Of a stretch of 64,000 bases of DNA, positions 34,582 through 42,808 are shown in pieces. The stretch lies in NCBI RefSeq assembly GCF_020026895.1, contig NZ_JAINZW010000001.1, positions 1 to 64,000 on the forward strand. Reading direction: 5' to 3'. The position numbers were made by a program, and so were the translations under genes. The stretch's first letter is position 1. Each line of letters starts with the position of its first letter. This DNA comes from Novilysobacter selenitireducens (lineage in GTDB: Bacteria > Pseudomonadota > Gammaproteobacteria > Xanthomonadales > Xanthomonadaceae). Under the pieces are notes generated by a model. That model did not search any database, was not told where the DNA came from, and saw only the letters and a program-made list of their open reading frames with translations.

Positions 34582-35772
34582 ATGTCCACGAAGGACGGCC
34601 GCGACACCCGCGCACGCGACATCTTCGGCGCCTTCCTCCGCTTGGGCCTGACCGCGTTCGGCGGGCCGATCGCGCACATCGGCTACCTGCGCCACGAGTT
34701 CGTGACGCGGCGCGGTTGGCTGGACGAGGTGCGGTTCGCGAGGCTGCTGGCGCTGTGCCAGTTTCTGCCGGGGCCGGCCAGCAGCCAGCTGGGGTTCGCC
34801 ATCGGCCTGCACCGCGCCGGCCTGCGCGGTGCACTGGCGGCCTTTGCCGGCTTCACCCTGCCCTCGGCGCTGCTGATGCTGGCGTTCGCATGGCTGGCCC
34901 CGCGGCTGGATGGGGGTCCAGGCTCGGCAGCCATCCACGGCTTGAAGCTGGTCGCGGTGGCGGTAGTGGCGCACGGCGTGCTCGGGATGGCGCGCACGCT
35001 GCTGCCGGATGCCCGGCATGCACTGGTCGCGGTGCTCGCGGCGGCGCTGGTGCTTGTCGTGGCGTCGCCGTGGATGCAGCTGGGCGTGGTCGCCATCGGT
35101 GCAGTGCTCGGCTGGCTGATGCTGCGGCCGTCGGCACGACCGGCCAATGCCCCTGACAACAGCGTGGCGCCGGGCGGTGCGCGTTTGGCTGCGCTCGCGT
35201 TCGCCGCGCTGCTGGCCGTCGCATTCCTCGTGCCCGTGTCGGGCGGCCCGTCGCTGGTCGCGATCGGCGCCGCGTTCGTGCGCGCGGGCGCGCTGGTGTT
35301 CGGTGGCGGCCACGTGGTGTTGCCGCTCCTGGAGGCCTCGATGGTCGCGCCGGGGTGGCTGGACGCCGACACGTTCCTGGCCGGCTACGGCGCGGCGCAG
35401 GCCGTGCCGGGGCCGATGTTCACGCTGTCGGCGTACCTGGGCGCGCAGGTCGGTGGGCCTGTCGGCGCGCTGGTCGCGTTGCTCGGCATCTTCCTGCCCG
35501 GCTTCCTGCTGCTGTGGGCGGTGCTGCCGTCGTGGGACCGGGTGGCGGCAATGCCCCGCGCGCGTCGCGCGGTTGCGGGCGTCAATGCCGCGGTGGTCGG
35601 ACTGCTGGCGGCGGCGCTGGTCGACCCGTTGTGGATGCAGGGTGTCGGCGACTGGCGCGATGCGGTGATCGCGGCGGTGGGCTTCACGATCCTGCTGGCC
35701 GGGCGCGCGCCGCTGTGGACAGTGGCGTGGTGCGTGCTGGCGAGCGTGGGGGTGGGGCTGGCGGTTGCCTGA
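34582..35772 (+). CDS. chrA: ChrA, chromate transporter (two-domain CHR family)
   Basis: 396 residues with about ten transmembrane segments in two homologous halves. Half one begins FLRLGLTAFGGPIAHIGYLR and contains LCQFLPGPASSQLGFAIG; half two has AFVRAGALVFGGGHVVLPLLE and GAAQAVPGPMFTLSAYLG. The duplicated PGP motifs are the hallmark of long-chain CHR exporters. It starts three bases after the M28 peptidase stop codon. No chrB or other metal-resistance genes are nearby, so a physiological role other than chromate efflux is possible. Confidence 0.88.
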   Translation: MSTKDGRDTRARDIFGAFLRLGLTAFGGPIAHIGYLRHEFVTRRGWLDEVRFARLLALCQFLPGPASSQLGFAIGLHRAGLRGALAAFAGFTLPSALLMLAFAWLAPRLDGGPGSAAIHGLKLVAVAVVAHGVLGMARTLLPDARHALVAVLAAALVLVVASPWMQLGVVAIGAVLGWLMLRPSARPANAPDNSVAPGGARLAALAFAALLAVAFLVPVSGGPSLVAIGAAFVRAGALVFGGGHVVLPLLEASMVAPGWLDADTFLAGYGAAQAVPGPMFTLSAYLGAQVGGPVGALVALLGIFLPGFLLLWAVLPSWDRVAAMPRARRAVAGVNAAVVGLLAAALVDPLWMQGVGDWRDAVIAAVGFTILLAGRAPLWTVAWCVLASVGVGLAVA

Positions 35773-35807
35773 CGCGGTGGCGCGAGCGGGTGCGTCTCGA
35801 ATTTCCA

Positions 35808-35922
35808 GCCGTCATTCCCGCGAAGGCGGGGATCCATGGACGTACAGCCATGTGCAGTAGCGGACTGCACCTTTCGATGCATTCGGGTCCAGATGGATCC
35901 CGGCTTTCGCCGGGATGACGGC
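35808..35922. repeat. Long inverted repeat, GTCATTCCCGCG family
   Basis: Two imperfect arms of about 30 bp face each other: a left arm starting GCCGTCATTCCCGCGAAGGC and a right arm ending CTTTCGCCGGGATGACGGC, separated by about 55 bp. It lies between convergent chrA and egtD. A related element is at 63529-63625. This type of repeat is common in intergenic regions of proteobacteria. Confidence 0.8.
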
Positions 35923-35984
35923 ATGGGGTTCCGGGTGCCCCGACCGGCAACGGCCCGGTTGCCGATCGCAGGTGCGGCCTCGCG

Positions 35985-36962
35985 CTAGACCGGTTGCAGC
36001 AGCCGCAGGCCGAACCAGTCGTCGCCGTCGTTCCAGCGATTCACCACCTTGAGCCCGGCGCGCGCGGCGAGATCCTCGAAGCGCGCGTCGGTGTACTTGT
36101 GGCTGTACTCGACCTGCATCGCTTCGCCCGCCTCGAAGTCGAACGTACGGCCATCCACCGTCACCGTCTGCGCATGCTGCGACACCAGGAAGGTTTCGAT
36201 GCGGCCGCGTTCGCGCGAGTACACCGCTCGGTGGCGGAACCCGTCGAGGTCGAAGTCGCTGCCGATCTCGCGGTTCAGGCGCGCCAGCAGGTTGAGGGTG
36301 AACTCGGCGGTGACGCCGGCGGCGTCGTTGTACGCCGCTTCCAGCACTCCGGTGTCCTTTTCCAGGTCGATGCCGATCAGCGCCTGGCCGTTGCGGCCCA
36401 TGGTTTCGCGCATCGAGCGCATCAACGCGACGGCCTCGTCGTTGGTGAAGTTGCCCAGGGTCGAGCCGGGGAAGAACACCAGGGTGTGGCCGGGCTCGCG
36501 CGCCGGCTCGGGCAGTTCGACGGGCTGGGTGAAGTCGGCGCACACCGGCAGCATCTCGATGCCGGGGAACGCCTCGGCCAGCCGTTCGGTCGCGGCCAGC
36601 ACGGTGGTGCGCGAGATTTCGATCGGCGTGTACGCGACCGGATCCTGCAGTCCTTCAAGCAACTGCAACGTCTTGCGACCGCTGCCGCTGCCGTACTCGA
36701 CCACGTGCGCGTGCGGGCCGACGGCCTCGGCGATCTCCGCCATCTTCGCATCGAGCAGCGCGATCTCCACGCGCGTCGGGTAGTACTCGGGCTGGCGCGT
36801 GATCGCCTCGAACAGCTGCGAGCCGCGCGCGTCGTAGAAGTACTTCGACGGCAGGCGCTTGGGCGTGGCCGAAAGCCCGGCGAGCGCGTCGCCGGTGATG
36901 TCGTCGGGAGTGGGTCGAAGGTCGGTCAGGGGGGCCATCGTGGCGGTCGTCACAGCGTTCAT
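35985..36962 (-). CDS. egtD: EgtD, L-histidine N-alpha-methyltransferase
   Basis: 325 residues (mycobacterial EgtD 321). The SAM site is HVVEYGSGSGRKT, with YTPIEISR and LVFFPGSTLGNF downstream, all EgtD family blocks, and the N-terminal SKYFYDARGSQLFEAITRQP. It trimethylates histidine to hercynine, the first step of ergothioneine synthesis. Its start overlaps the egtB stop codon by four bases, so egtB-egtD is one unit. Confidence 0.95.
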   Translation of the reverse strand: MNAVTTATMAPLTDLRPTPDDITGDALAGLSATPKRLPSKYFYDARGSQLFEAITRQPEYYPTRVEIALLDAKMAEIAEAVGPHAHVVEYGSGSGRKTLQLLEGLQDPVAYTPIEISRTTVLAATERLAEAFPGIEMLPVCADFTQPVELPEPAREPGHTLVFFPGSTLGNFTNDEAVALMRSMRETMGRNGQALIGIDLEKDTGVLEAAYNDAAGVTAEFTLNLLARLNREIGSDFDLDGFRHRAVYSRERGRIETFLVSQHAQTVTVDGRTFDFEAGEAMQVEYSHKYTDARFEDLAARAGLKVVNRWNDGDDWFGLRLLQPV

Positions 36963-38287
36963 CGCGTCCTGTCGCTCAAGTCCCTGGCCAGCCGCAGGCC
37001 CGAGAACTGCCAGCGGTCGGGTGGGTAGAAGAAATTACGGTAGCTGGCGCGCACATGGGCCGGCGGGGTGGCGCAGCTGCCGCCGCGCAGCACCCACTGC
37101 CCGCACATGAACTTGCCGTTGTACTCGCCCAGCGAGCCGGGCAGCGGGCGGAAGCCCGGGTAGGGCATGTACGCACTCGATGTCCACTCCCAGACATCGC
37201 CGAAGAGCTGGCGCAGGCCGCGGCCTGCGGTCGCCGCGCGCGGATGCAGGCCGCCCGTGTCGTCGGCGAAGTGGCCTTCGACGGCGTGCCCGCTGGCCGC
37301 CGATTCCCATTCGAACTCCGTCGGCAGTCGCGCCCCGGCCCAGCGCGCGTAGGCATCGGCCTCGAAGTAGCTGATGTGGCAGACCGGCGCGTGCGGGTCG
37401 ATGTCGCGCATGCCGCCCAGCGTGAACTCGCGCTGCAGGTCCTCGTCCCAGTACAGCGGCCGCGCCCAGCCATCGCGCTGGATGCGCGAGAAGCCCTCGC
37501 TCATCCACAACGCGGCGTTGCGGTAACCGCCGTCCTCGATGAAGGCGCGGTACTCGGCGTTGCTGACCGGCCGGCTGGCCAGCGCGTGCGCCGGCACCAG
37601 CACGCGGTGGCGCGGGGATTCGTTGTCATAGGCGAACGCCGATGCCTGCGGCCACGCGGGCGCGCCGACCTCGACGATGCGCTCGCCCGATTCGATCCAG
37701 TCCACCGGCGTGTCGCGGCCCGCCGCAACCGGCAGGTCGTCGCGATACGCCGGCCTGAGCGGGTTGCACCAGAACGCGTGCTTGATGTCGGTAAGCAGCA
37801 GCTCCTGGTGCTGCTGCTCGTGGTGCGTGCCCAGCAGCAGCACCTGGCGCGCGTGGGTGTCGAGGTCATCGCGCCCAAGGCGCTCGCGCATGCGCGCGTC
37901 GATCGCGTCGCGGTACTCGAGCACGCGCGACAGCGTGGGCCGCGTCACCAGGCCGCGGTGCGGGCGCGCGTGCATCGTGCCCACGCTCTGGTAGTAGCTG
38001 TTGAACAGGAAGTCGAAGTCCGAATCGAACGGCGTGTAGCCATCGCGCTCGGCCAGGACGAAGCGCTCGAAGAACCACGTGGTGTGCGCGAGGTGCCACT
38101 TGGCCGGGCTGCAGTCGTCCATGCTCTGGACCTGCGCATCCTCCGGCGACAGCGGCGCGGCCAGTGCCCGGCTGCGGGCGCGCACGCGGTTGAACCGCGC
38201 GGCCAGGTCGGCGGCATCGTCCATGCCGCGCGGCTCGGCGTCGGGCAGGTGCGGGTACGGCAACGCGGGTACGGGCGACAACGGCAT
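36959..38287 (-). CDS. egtB: EgtB, ergothioneine biosynthesis sulfoxide synthase
   Basis: 442 residues. The DinB-like N-terminal domain holds the iron site HEQQHQE (H-x3-H-x-E, about 153-160) and the partner His in KWHLAHTTWFFE. The C-terminal formylglycine-generating-enzyme-like domain ends GGSCATPPAHVRASYRNFFY and GLRLARD. It joins hercynine to a thiol using O2. No egtA or egtC homologue is next to it, which fits enzymes that take cysteine directly rather than gamma-glutamylcysteine; that is inference. A TATTCT hexamer lies nine bases before the ATG. Confidence 0.93.
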   Translation of the reverse strand: MPLSPVPALPYPHLPDAEPRGMDDAADLAARFNRVRARSRALAAPLSPEDAQVQSMDDCSPAKWHLAHTTWFFERFVLAERDGYTPFDSDFDFLFNSYYQSVGTMHARPHRGLVTRPTLSRVLEYRDAIDARMRERLGRDDLDTHARQVLLLGTHHEQQHQELLLTDIKHAFWCNPLRPAYRDDLPVAAGRDTPVDWIESGERIVEVGAPAWPQASAFAYDNESPRHRVLVPAHALASRPVSNAEYRAFIEDGGYRNAALWMSEGFSRIQRDGWARPLYWDEDLQREFTLGGMRDIDPHAPVCHISYFEADAYARWAGARLPTEFEWESAASGHAVEGHFADDTGGLHPRAATAGRGLRQLFGDVWEWTSSAYMPYPGFRPLPGSLGEYNGKFMCGQWVLRGGSCATPPAHVRASYRNFFYPPDRWQFSGLRLARDLSDRTR

Positions 38288-38393
38288 GACCGGTCGAGAA
38301 TACCGGCGTGCGTTGGCGCAGTGGTGACGATTTCGTGATGCGCGCCTTCCCGGTATCGCGCTGGCGGCGACAGGGCGCGTCCGTTGCGTCGGC

Positions 38394-38399
38394 TAGAGT
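38394..38399 (+). promoter_or_regulatory. -10 element TAGAGT, predicted leaderless start of the egtE candidate
   Basis: TAGAGT is six bases before the ATG at 38406, the leaderless spacing. The divergent egtB start is 118 bp away, so the two transcripts share this control region. Confidence 0.45.
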
Positions 38400-38405
38400 G
38401 CGCCG

Positions 38406-39548
38406 ATGACCGCGACCGATCGCCCGCTGTTCGCCGTGCCACCGGGCACGGTCTACCTCGACTCCGCCGCGCAGGGCCCGCGTTTGCACGCGGTACTGGC
38501 GGCCGGCCATGCCGCACTCGATGCCTCGATCGCGCCGTGGCGGCTGGGCAGCGCGCAATGGCGCGAGGCGATCGAACGGGTGCGCACGCTGGCGGCCGGC
38601 TGCCTGGACGGGGATGCCGAGGGCGTCGCGCTGGTGCCATCGGCCGCCTTCGGGCTGGCGATCGCGGCGAGCAACATCCCGCTGTCACGCGGTGACGTGG
38701 TGGCGGTGCTCGATGGGCAGTTCCCGTCCAACCTGCTCTGTTGGCAGCAGCGCTGCGCGGAGACCGGCGCGCACCTGCATGGGATCGAGCGCGGGGGCGA
38801 TGGCTGGACCGGTGCGGTGCTCGAAGCACTGGACCGCACACCCGCGATCCGCGTGCTGACGCTGCCGCATGCCTACTGGCACGACGGCGCGCTGCTCGAC
38901 CTCGATGCGATCAGCGCACGGTGCCAGCAAGGCGACGTGTCGCTGGTGCTCGACCTCAGCCAGAGCCTGGGGGCGCTGCCGGTCGACCTGGCGCGCTGGA
39001 AGCCGGACTTCGTGGTCTCGGTCGGGCACAAATGGATGCTGGGGCCGACCGGGCTGGCCTACCTGTGGGCCGCGCCGCACTGGCGCGCGCACGGGGTGTC
39101 GATCGAGCAGCACTGGACGGCGCGGGCTGTGGACGACTGGCGGTTCCCGGTGGATGCCGCCACGCCGTGGCGCCACGGCGCACGCCGCTTCGACGCCGGT
39201 GGCATCACCGATCCGTTGCGCCTGTCGATGGCCGAAGCCGCGCTCGGGCAGTTGCACGACTGGGGGCTGGCGTCGTTGCCGGAACGCCTCGGGGGGCGCA
39301 CGCGGGCGCTGGATGCCGCGTTGCGCGATGCGGGACTGGAGGCGTGCGTGGCGGATGGCCACGCGCCGCATTTCACCGGCGTGCGCGTACCGGCGGAGCG
39401 GATGGATGCGGTCGGCACGGCGCTGGACGCGGCCGGCATCGTCTGCACGCGACGGCATGGCCTGCTGCGCGTCGCACCGCACCTGCATGTGGACGAGGCG
39501 GACATGACGCACGTGGCAGAGACGATCGCGGCGGCGATGCGCGGCTGA
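38406..39548 (+). CDS. PLP-dependent class V aminotransferase-fold enzyme, candidate ergothioneine C-S lyase
   Basis: 380 residues. Fold type I: VYLDSAAQGPRLHAVLAAGH at the N-terminus, LVLDLSQSLGALPVD with the PLP Asp, and the PLP Lys209 in SVGHKWMLGPTG. It belongs to the kynureninase / cysteine-desulfurase-like group. It diverges from egtB-egtD, and mycobacterial EgtE, which cleaves the sulfoxide to ergothioneine, is from the same superfamily. The role in ergothioneine synthesis is inferred from position; it lacks an obvious NifS active-site Cys loop. Alternative: kynureninase-like hydrolase. Confidence 0.7.
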   Translation: MTATDRPLFAVPPGTVYLDSAAQGPRLHAVLAAGHAALDASIAPWRLGSAQWREAIERVRTLAAGCLDGDAEGVALVPSAAFGLAIAASNIPLSRGDVVAVLDGQFPSNLLCWQQRCAETGAHLHGIERGGDGWTGAVLEALDRTPAIRVLTLPHAYWHDGALLDLDAISARCQQGDVSLVLDLSQSLGALPVDLARWKPDFVVSVGHKWMLGPTGLAYLWAAPHWRAHGVSIEQHWTARAVDDWRFPVDAATPWRHGARRFDAGGITDPLRLSMAEAALGQLHDWGLASLPERLGGRTRALDAALRDAGLEACVADGHAPHFTGVRVPAERMDAVGTALDAAGIVCTRRHGLLRVAPHLHVDEADMTHVAETIAAAMRG

Positions 39549-39577
39549 CCGGTACGTTGCCGATAAGGAGTTGCGCG

Positions 39578-39601
39578 GGTCGCGACTTACGTCGCTCCTA
39601 C
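39578..39601. repeat. Solitary B-type REP-like unit (reverse)
   Basis: GGTCGCGACTTACGTCGCTC then CTAC, the reverse form of the B module, alone between the convergent egtE candidate and folE. It is the only isolated unit in the window. Confidence 0.8.
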
Positions 39602-39645
39602 AAAAAAAACTGGGAGCCGGTTCTCCGCGCTGAACCGGACAGCCG

Positions 39646-40236
39646 TCAGCGCCCGATGCCGACGTCGATGAACCGGAGGAACTCCGCGCGCGTGCGCGCA
39701 TCGTCGCGGAAGGTGCCGAGCATCTTCGAGGTGATCATGCTGACGCCGCGCTTGTGCACGCCGCGGGTGGTCATGCACTCGTGCGCGCCTTCGATCACCA
39801 CGCCCACGCCGCGCGGCTGCAGCACGTCCTGGATGACCTGGGCGATCTGCGCGGTCATCTTCTCCTGCACCTGCAGGCGGCGGGCGTAGGTTTCGACCAC
39901 GCGCGCCAGTTTGCTTATGCCCACCACCTTGCCCGACGGCAGGTAGCCGACGTGGGCCTTGCCGATGATCGGCGCCATGTGGTGTTCGCAGTGGCTTTCG
40001 AACTCGATGTCGCGCAGGACGATCAGCTCGTCGTAACCCTCGACCTCCTCGAACGTGCGCTTGAGGTAGTCGGCCGGGTCGTCGCCGTAGCCGCTGAACC
40101 AGTCCTGGTAGGCCTTGGCCACGCGCTTGGGCGTGTCGACCAGGCCCTCGCGTGCGGGGTCGTCGCCGGCCCAGCTGAGCAGCGTGCGGACGGCGGCTTC
40201 GGCTTCTTCACGGGTGGGCTTGGAACGCTCGGCCAT
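39646..40236 (-). CDS. folE: FolE, GTP cyclohydrolase I
   Basis: 196 residues. Zinc ligands Cys83 and His86 in [11 protein letters not shown] and Cys154 in [10 protein letters not shown], plus the conserved [24 protein letters not shown]. It converts GTP to dihydroneopterin triphosphate for folate synthesis. The gene stands alone. A TAGGAT hexamer about 40 bp upstream of the ATG is a possible -10. Confidence 0.96.
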   Translation of the reverse strand: MAERSKPTREEAEAAVRTLLSWAGDDPAREGLVDTPKRVAKAYQDWFSGYGDDPADYLKRTFEEVEGYDELIVLRDIEFESHCEHHMAPIIGKAHVGYLPSGKVVGISKLARVVETYARRLQVQEKMTAQIAQVIQDVLQPRGVGVVIEGAHECMTTRGVHKRGVSMITSKMLGTFRDDARTRAEFLRFIDVGIGR

Positions 40237-40312
40237 GGCGGGGTCGCGGTGGTCTCGGGGGTGTGCATCCTACTCCAGCCGGCCGCGGTACCCGGCGCGG
40301 GCCGGCGCCACA

Positions 40313-40345
40313 AAAGAAAACGGAGCCGGCGTGCGGCTCCGTTTT
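40313..40345 (-). terminator. Bidirectional intrinsic terminator after the glycine-zipper gene
   Basis: CGGAGCCG and CGGCTCCG form an 8-bp stem with a GCGTG loop, flanked by AAAA on one side and TTTT on the other, so it works in either direction. It lies about 50 bp past the stop codon of the minus-strand gene ending at 40393 and upstream of folE. Confidence 0.8.
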
Positions 40346-40392
40346 CCCGATGTCGCGCCCCGGAGAGAGAGGGGGGCGGCAATGCGCCTAGA

Positions 40393-40854
40393 TCAGCGAC
40401 CGTCGCGGTCGAAGTCGCCGGGCATGCGACGCTCGATGTGGTGCCAGCCGTCGCGCACGGCCTGCTTGGCCTCGTTCCACTCCAGGTTCGACTTGGCGCG
40501 GGTCTTGTCCCAGTTACGCTCCAGGTCGGTCTCGACGTCCTCGAAGCGCTGGCCGCGGTACTGGCCGTAGGTGTCGTAGCCGTACTGGTACGCCGGCTCG
40601 TAATCGTTCCACTCGCGGCCCGCGGTGTAGTACGGGGTGTTCTTGTATTCGGTCTTGAAGTGGTCGTGGTACTCGGTGGGGTTCACGGCCTCGGCGATCG
40701 AGTCGCCGGCCTTCGCACCGACCACGCCGCCGACCACCGCACCGACCACGCTGCCTACCGGGCCGCCGGCGGAACCGACTGCCGCACCCGTGACTGCGCC
40801 GGCAACCGCGCCGGTACCCGAACCGATGTTGTGGTCTTTCTTGACGTCGCTCAT
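40393..40854 (-). CDS. Glycine-zipper domain protein of unknown function
   Basis: 153 residues, no signal peptide. Residues about 10-52 form a glycine zipper (GSGTGAVAGAVTGAAVGSAG then GPVGSVVGAVVGGVVGAKAG), which can insert in or associate with membranes. The remaining part is acidic and aromatic: NPTEYHDHFKTEYKNTPYY, EWNDYEPAYQYGYDTYGQYRG, then a helical RFEDVETDLERNWDKTRAKS. Such proteins are often stress-induced; function unknown. CAGGAGCACGAA gives a good ribosome site for the ATG at 40854. Confidence 0.75.
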   Translation of the reverse strand: MSDVKKDHNIGSGTGAVAGAVTGAAVGSAGGPVGSVVGAVVGGVVGAKAGDSIAEAVNPTEYHDHFKTEYKNTPYYTAGREWNDYEPAYQYGYDTYGQYRGQRFEDVETDLERNWDKTRAKSNLEWNEAKQAVRDGWHHIERRMPGDFDRDGR

Positions 40855-40998
40855 TTCGTGCTCCTGATGTTCTGTGGGGGCCGCGCCGTTGTGCGGCCCG
40901 GTCCGACAGAAACTAGGCGCGTCCGCGTTCGTTGCAGGTGAAGGATGCAACGCGCTGAAACCCTTGTTCATAAAGGGTTTGCGCCCCGCTCAGCGATG
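40855..40998 (-). promoter_or_regulatory. Structured leader between the GGDEF gene and the glycine-zipper gene
   Basis: Three inverted repeats are packed into about 140 bp: AAACCCTT/AAGGGTTT (40958-40980, possibly a weak terminator for the upstream GGDEF gene), GTTGCA/TGCAAC (40931-40951) and GGGCCGC/GCGGCCC (40878-40899). No clear -35/-10 pair was identified. Confidence 0.35.
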
Positions 40999-42747
40999 TC
41001 ACGACGGCGTCGTTTCCGCGCGCGCGGTGTCGGCTTGCGCAAGCAGTTCCGGTGTGACGGCAGGGTGCTCGCCCGTGCTGCTGCCGGGCGCGATGCTGAC
41101 CGCGTTGTCGCCCGCCATGCGTGCATGGTCGAGCGCGTGGCGCGCGCGTGCCAGCAACGACGCCGACGACTCGCCGCGCCGCGACATCGCCAGCCCGATG
41201 CTGATGCTGACTTCGATCTGGTGGCCGTCGATGCGGAACGGCCGCCGCGAGAAGCCATCGGCCAGGCGCTGCGCAAGCAGTTCGCAATCCTCCCGCCGGC
41301 CTTCGCTGACGACGGCGAAACTGTCGGCCTCCATCCGCGCGACGGTGTCCTCGGCCGCGACCAGGCTGCGGATGCGTGCCAGCGCCTGTTGCAGTACGGC
41401 GTCGCCGATGGCACGCCCATGCGTGTTGTTGATCACCCGCAGGCGATCGATGTCCAGCATCAGCACGCCATAGCGGCGCGCACCCAGGCCGCCAAGTTCG
41501 GCCCAGGCATCGAGCATCTGCTCGACCACGCGCCGGTTGAGCGCGCCGGTGAGCGGGTCGCGCTCCAGCGACTGACGCGCCAGCAGCGTGATGCGGTGGC
41601 GGTTGGCGGCGTGCCGGCTCAAGGCCAGCGCGAGCACCGCCGACTGCACCAGCGCGACCATCGGCAGCCCGCCCACGCTCCAGCCCGGTGGCAGCAGGCC
41701 CAGCTGGCGACCGGCGCCGGAGGCGGCCAGCACGATCATCGGGCTCCAGCCCAGCAGGTAGTAGCCCGCATACGCGGCACCCCGCCGCCAGGCCAGCGCG
41801 GCGCACGCCAGCACCAGCGGGATCGACAGCAGCAACAGCACGTTGCCGGCAACGTAGTACCAGCCGGCGACGTGCTCGCGCCCGAGAAGCAGCACCACGA
41901 GCAAGGCGGCGTGCACCGCGACCATCGCCTGCACAGCCCTGGCGCCCCACGGCAGGCGGCGCGGCAGCTCCAGGAAGCGCAGCGTGAACACCAGTTGCAG
42001 CAGCACCGCCAGCGTCGCCGCCGCCCAGCGCCCGGGCGCACCGAACCCGTCGAGCCACGCCAGCCCCCACATCTCGGCGGCATCGCCCGACACCATCAGC
42101 GCGTAGACGGCGACGCAGGTGACATAGCCGGCGTAGCTCAGGTACAGCCCGTCGCGGAACACCAGCCACACCGCGAACATCGCCAGCGCCATGAGCATCA
42201 GCGTGGTGAACACCGCCATCGTCAGCCGGGTGTCGTGGCGCTCGGCGCGCACCAGTCCCGGCACGCTGTCGAGCTGCAGGCGGATCGGCTCGGTCACTGC
42301 GCCATTGATGCGCAGGTAGGCGACCGCGCCGGTGGGCCAGCCGTGCGGCAGCGACAGCACCCAGCCGCGACGCAGAAGGGTGGAGCCGCCGCTCGCGGCA
42401 TCGCGCACGGTGCGCGGTTCGGCCAACGGCGGGTAGAAGCGCACCGGGCCGATGGCGCGCGGACCGCGCAGCAGCAGGCGCATGTCGCCGCTGGCAGGCA
42501 TCGCGCCATCCACCGTCAATCGCAGCCAGTAGCCGGCCTCACGGCGCGGCAGGGTCAGCACGGCCGGCGCGTCCGGCGTGGCATCGGCGCGCATCGCCAC
42601 GGCCGCAGCCGCCGGCGGGCCGTCCATCTCCTCGCGCGTCTGCAGCACGTCCACGCGCAGCTGCTGCGCCGCCGCGGGCACCACGCCCGCCAGCAGCAGC
42701 ATCGCCACGCACAGTGCGCGCCATGGCCTGCGCCATCGTCCAGTCAT
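40999..42747 (-). CDS. 7TM-type membrane sensor with degenerate GGDEF domain
   Basis: 582 residues. A signal peptide (about 1-27) is followed by a periplasmic sensory domain (about 28-165), about seven transmembrane helices (about 170-385; the 7TMR-DISM arrangement) and a C-terminal GGDEF domain (about 400-555). The domain keeps the metal and substrate region (LMLDIDRLRVINNTHGRAIGD, first Asp about 432), but the signature RxGGDEF reads RMEADSF (471-477). Both Gly and the DEF core are altered and no RxxD inhibitory site is seen, so cyclic-di-GMP synthesis is doubtful. It is more likely a receptor or regulator. Confidence 0.85.
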   Translation of the reverse strand: MTGRWRRPWRALCVAMLLLAGVVPAAAQQLRVDVLQTREEMDGPPAAAAVAMRADATPDAPAVLTLPRREAGYWLRLTVDGAMPASGDMRLLLRGPRAIGPVRFYPPLAEPRTVRDAASGGSTLLRRGWVLSLPHGWPTGAVAYLRINGAVTEPIRLQLDSVPGLVRAERHDTRLTMAVFTTLMLMALAMFAVWLVFRDGLYLSYAGYVTCVAVYALMVSGDAAEMWGLAWLDGFGAPGRWAAATLAVLLQLVFTLRFLELPRRLPWGARAVQAMVAVHAALLVVLLLGREHVAGWYYVAGNVLLLLSIPLVLACAALAWRRGAAYAGYYLLGWSPMIVLAASGAGRQLGLLPPGWSVGGLPMVALVQSAVLALALSRHAANRHRITLLARQSLERDPLTGALNRRVVEQMLDAWAELGGLGARRYGVLMLDIDRLRVINNTHGRAIGDAVLQQALARIRSLVAAEDTVARMEADSFAVVSEGRREDCELLAQRLADGFSRRPFRIDGHQIEVSISIGLAMSRRGESSASLLARARHALDHARMAGDNAVSIAPGSSTGEHPAVTPELLAQADTARAETTPS

Positions 42748-42808
42748 CGGTCCGTCCCCCTGTCGCCGCGCGAGTCTAGCGGCTCACGCCTGTCGGCAGG
42801 TGATGCCG

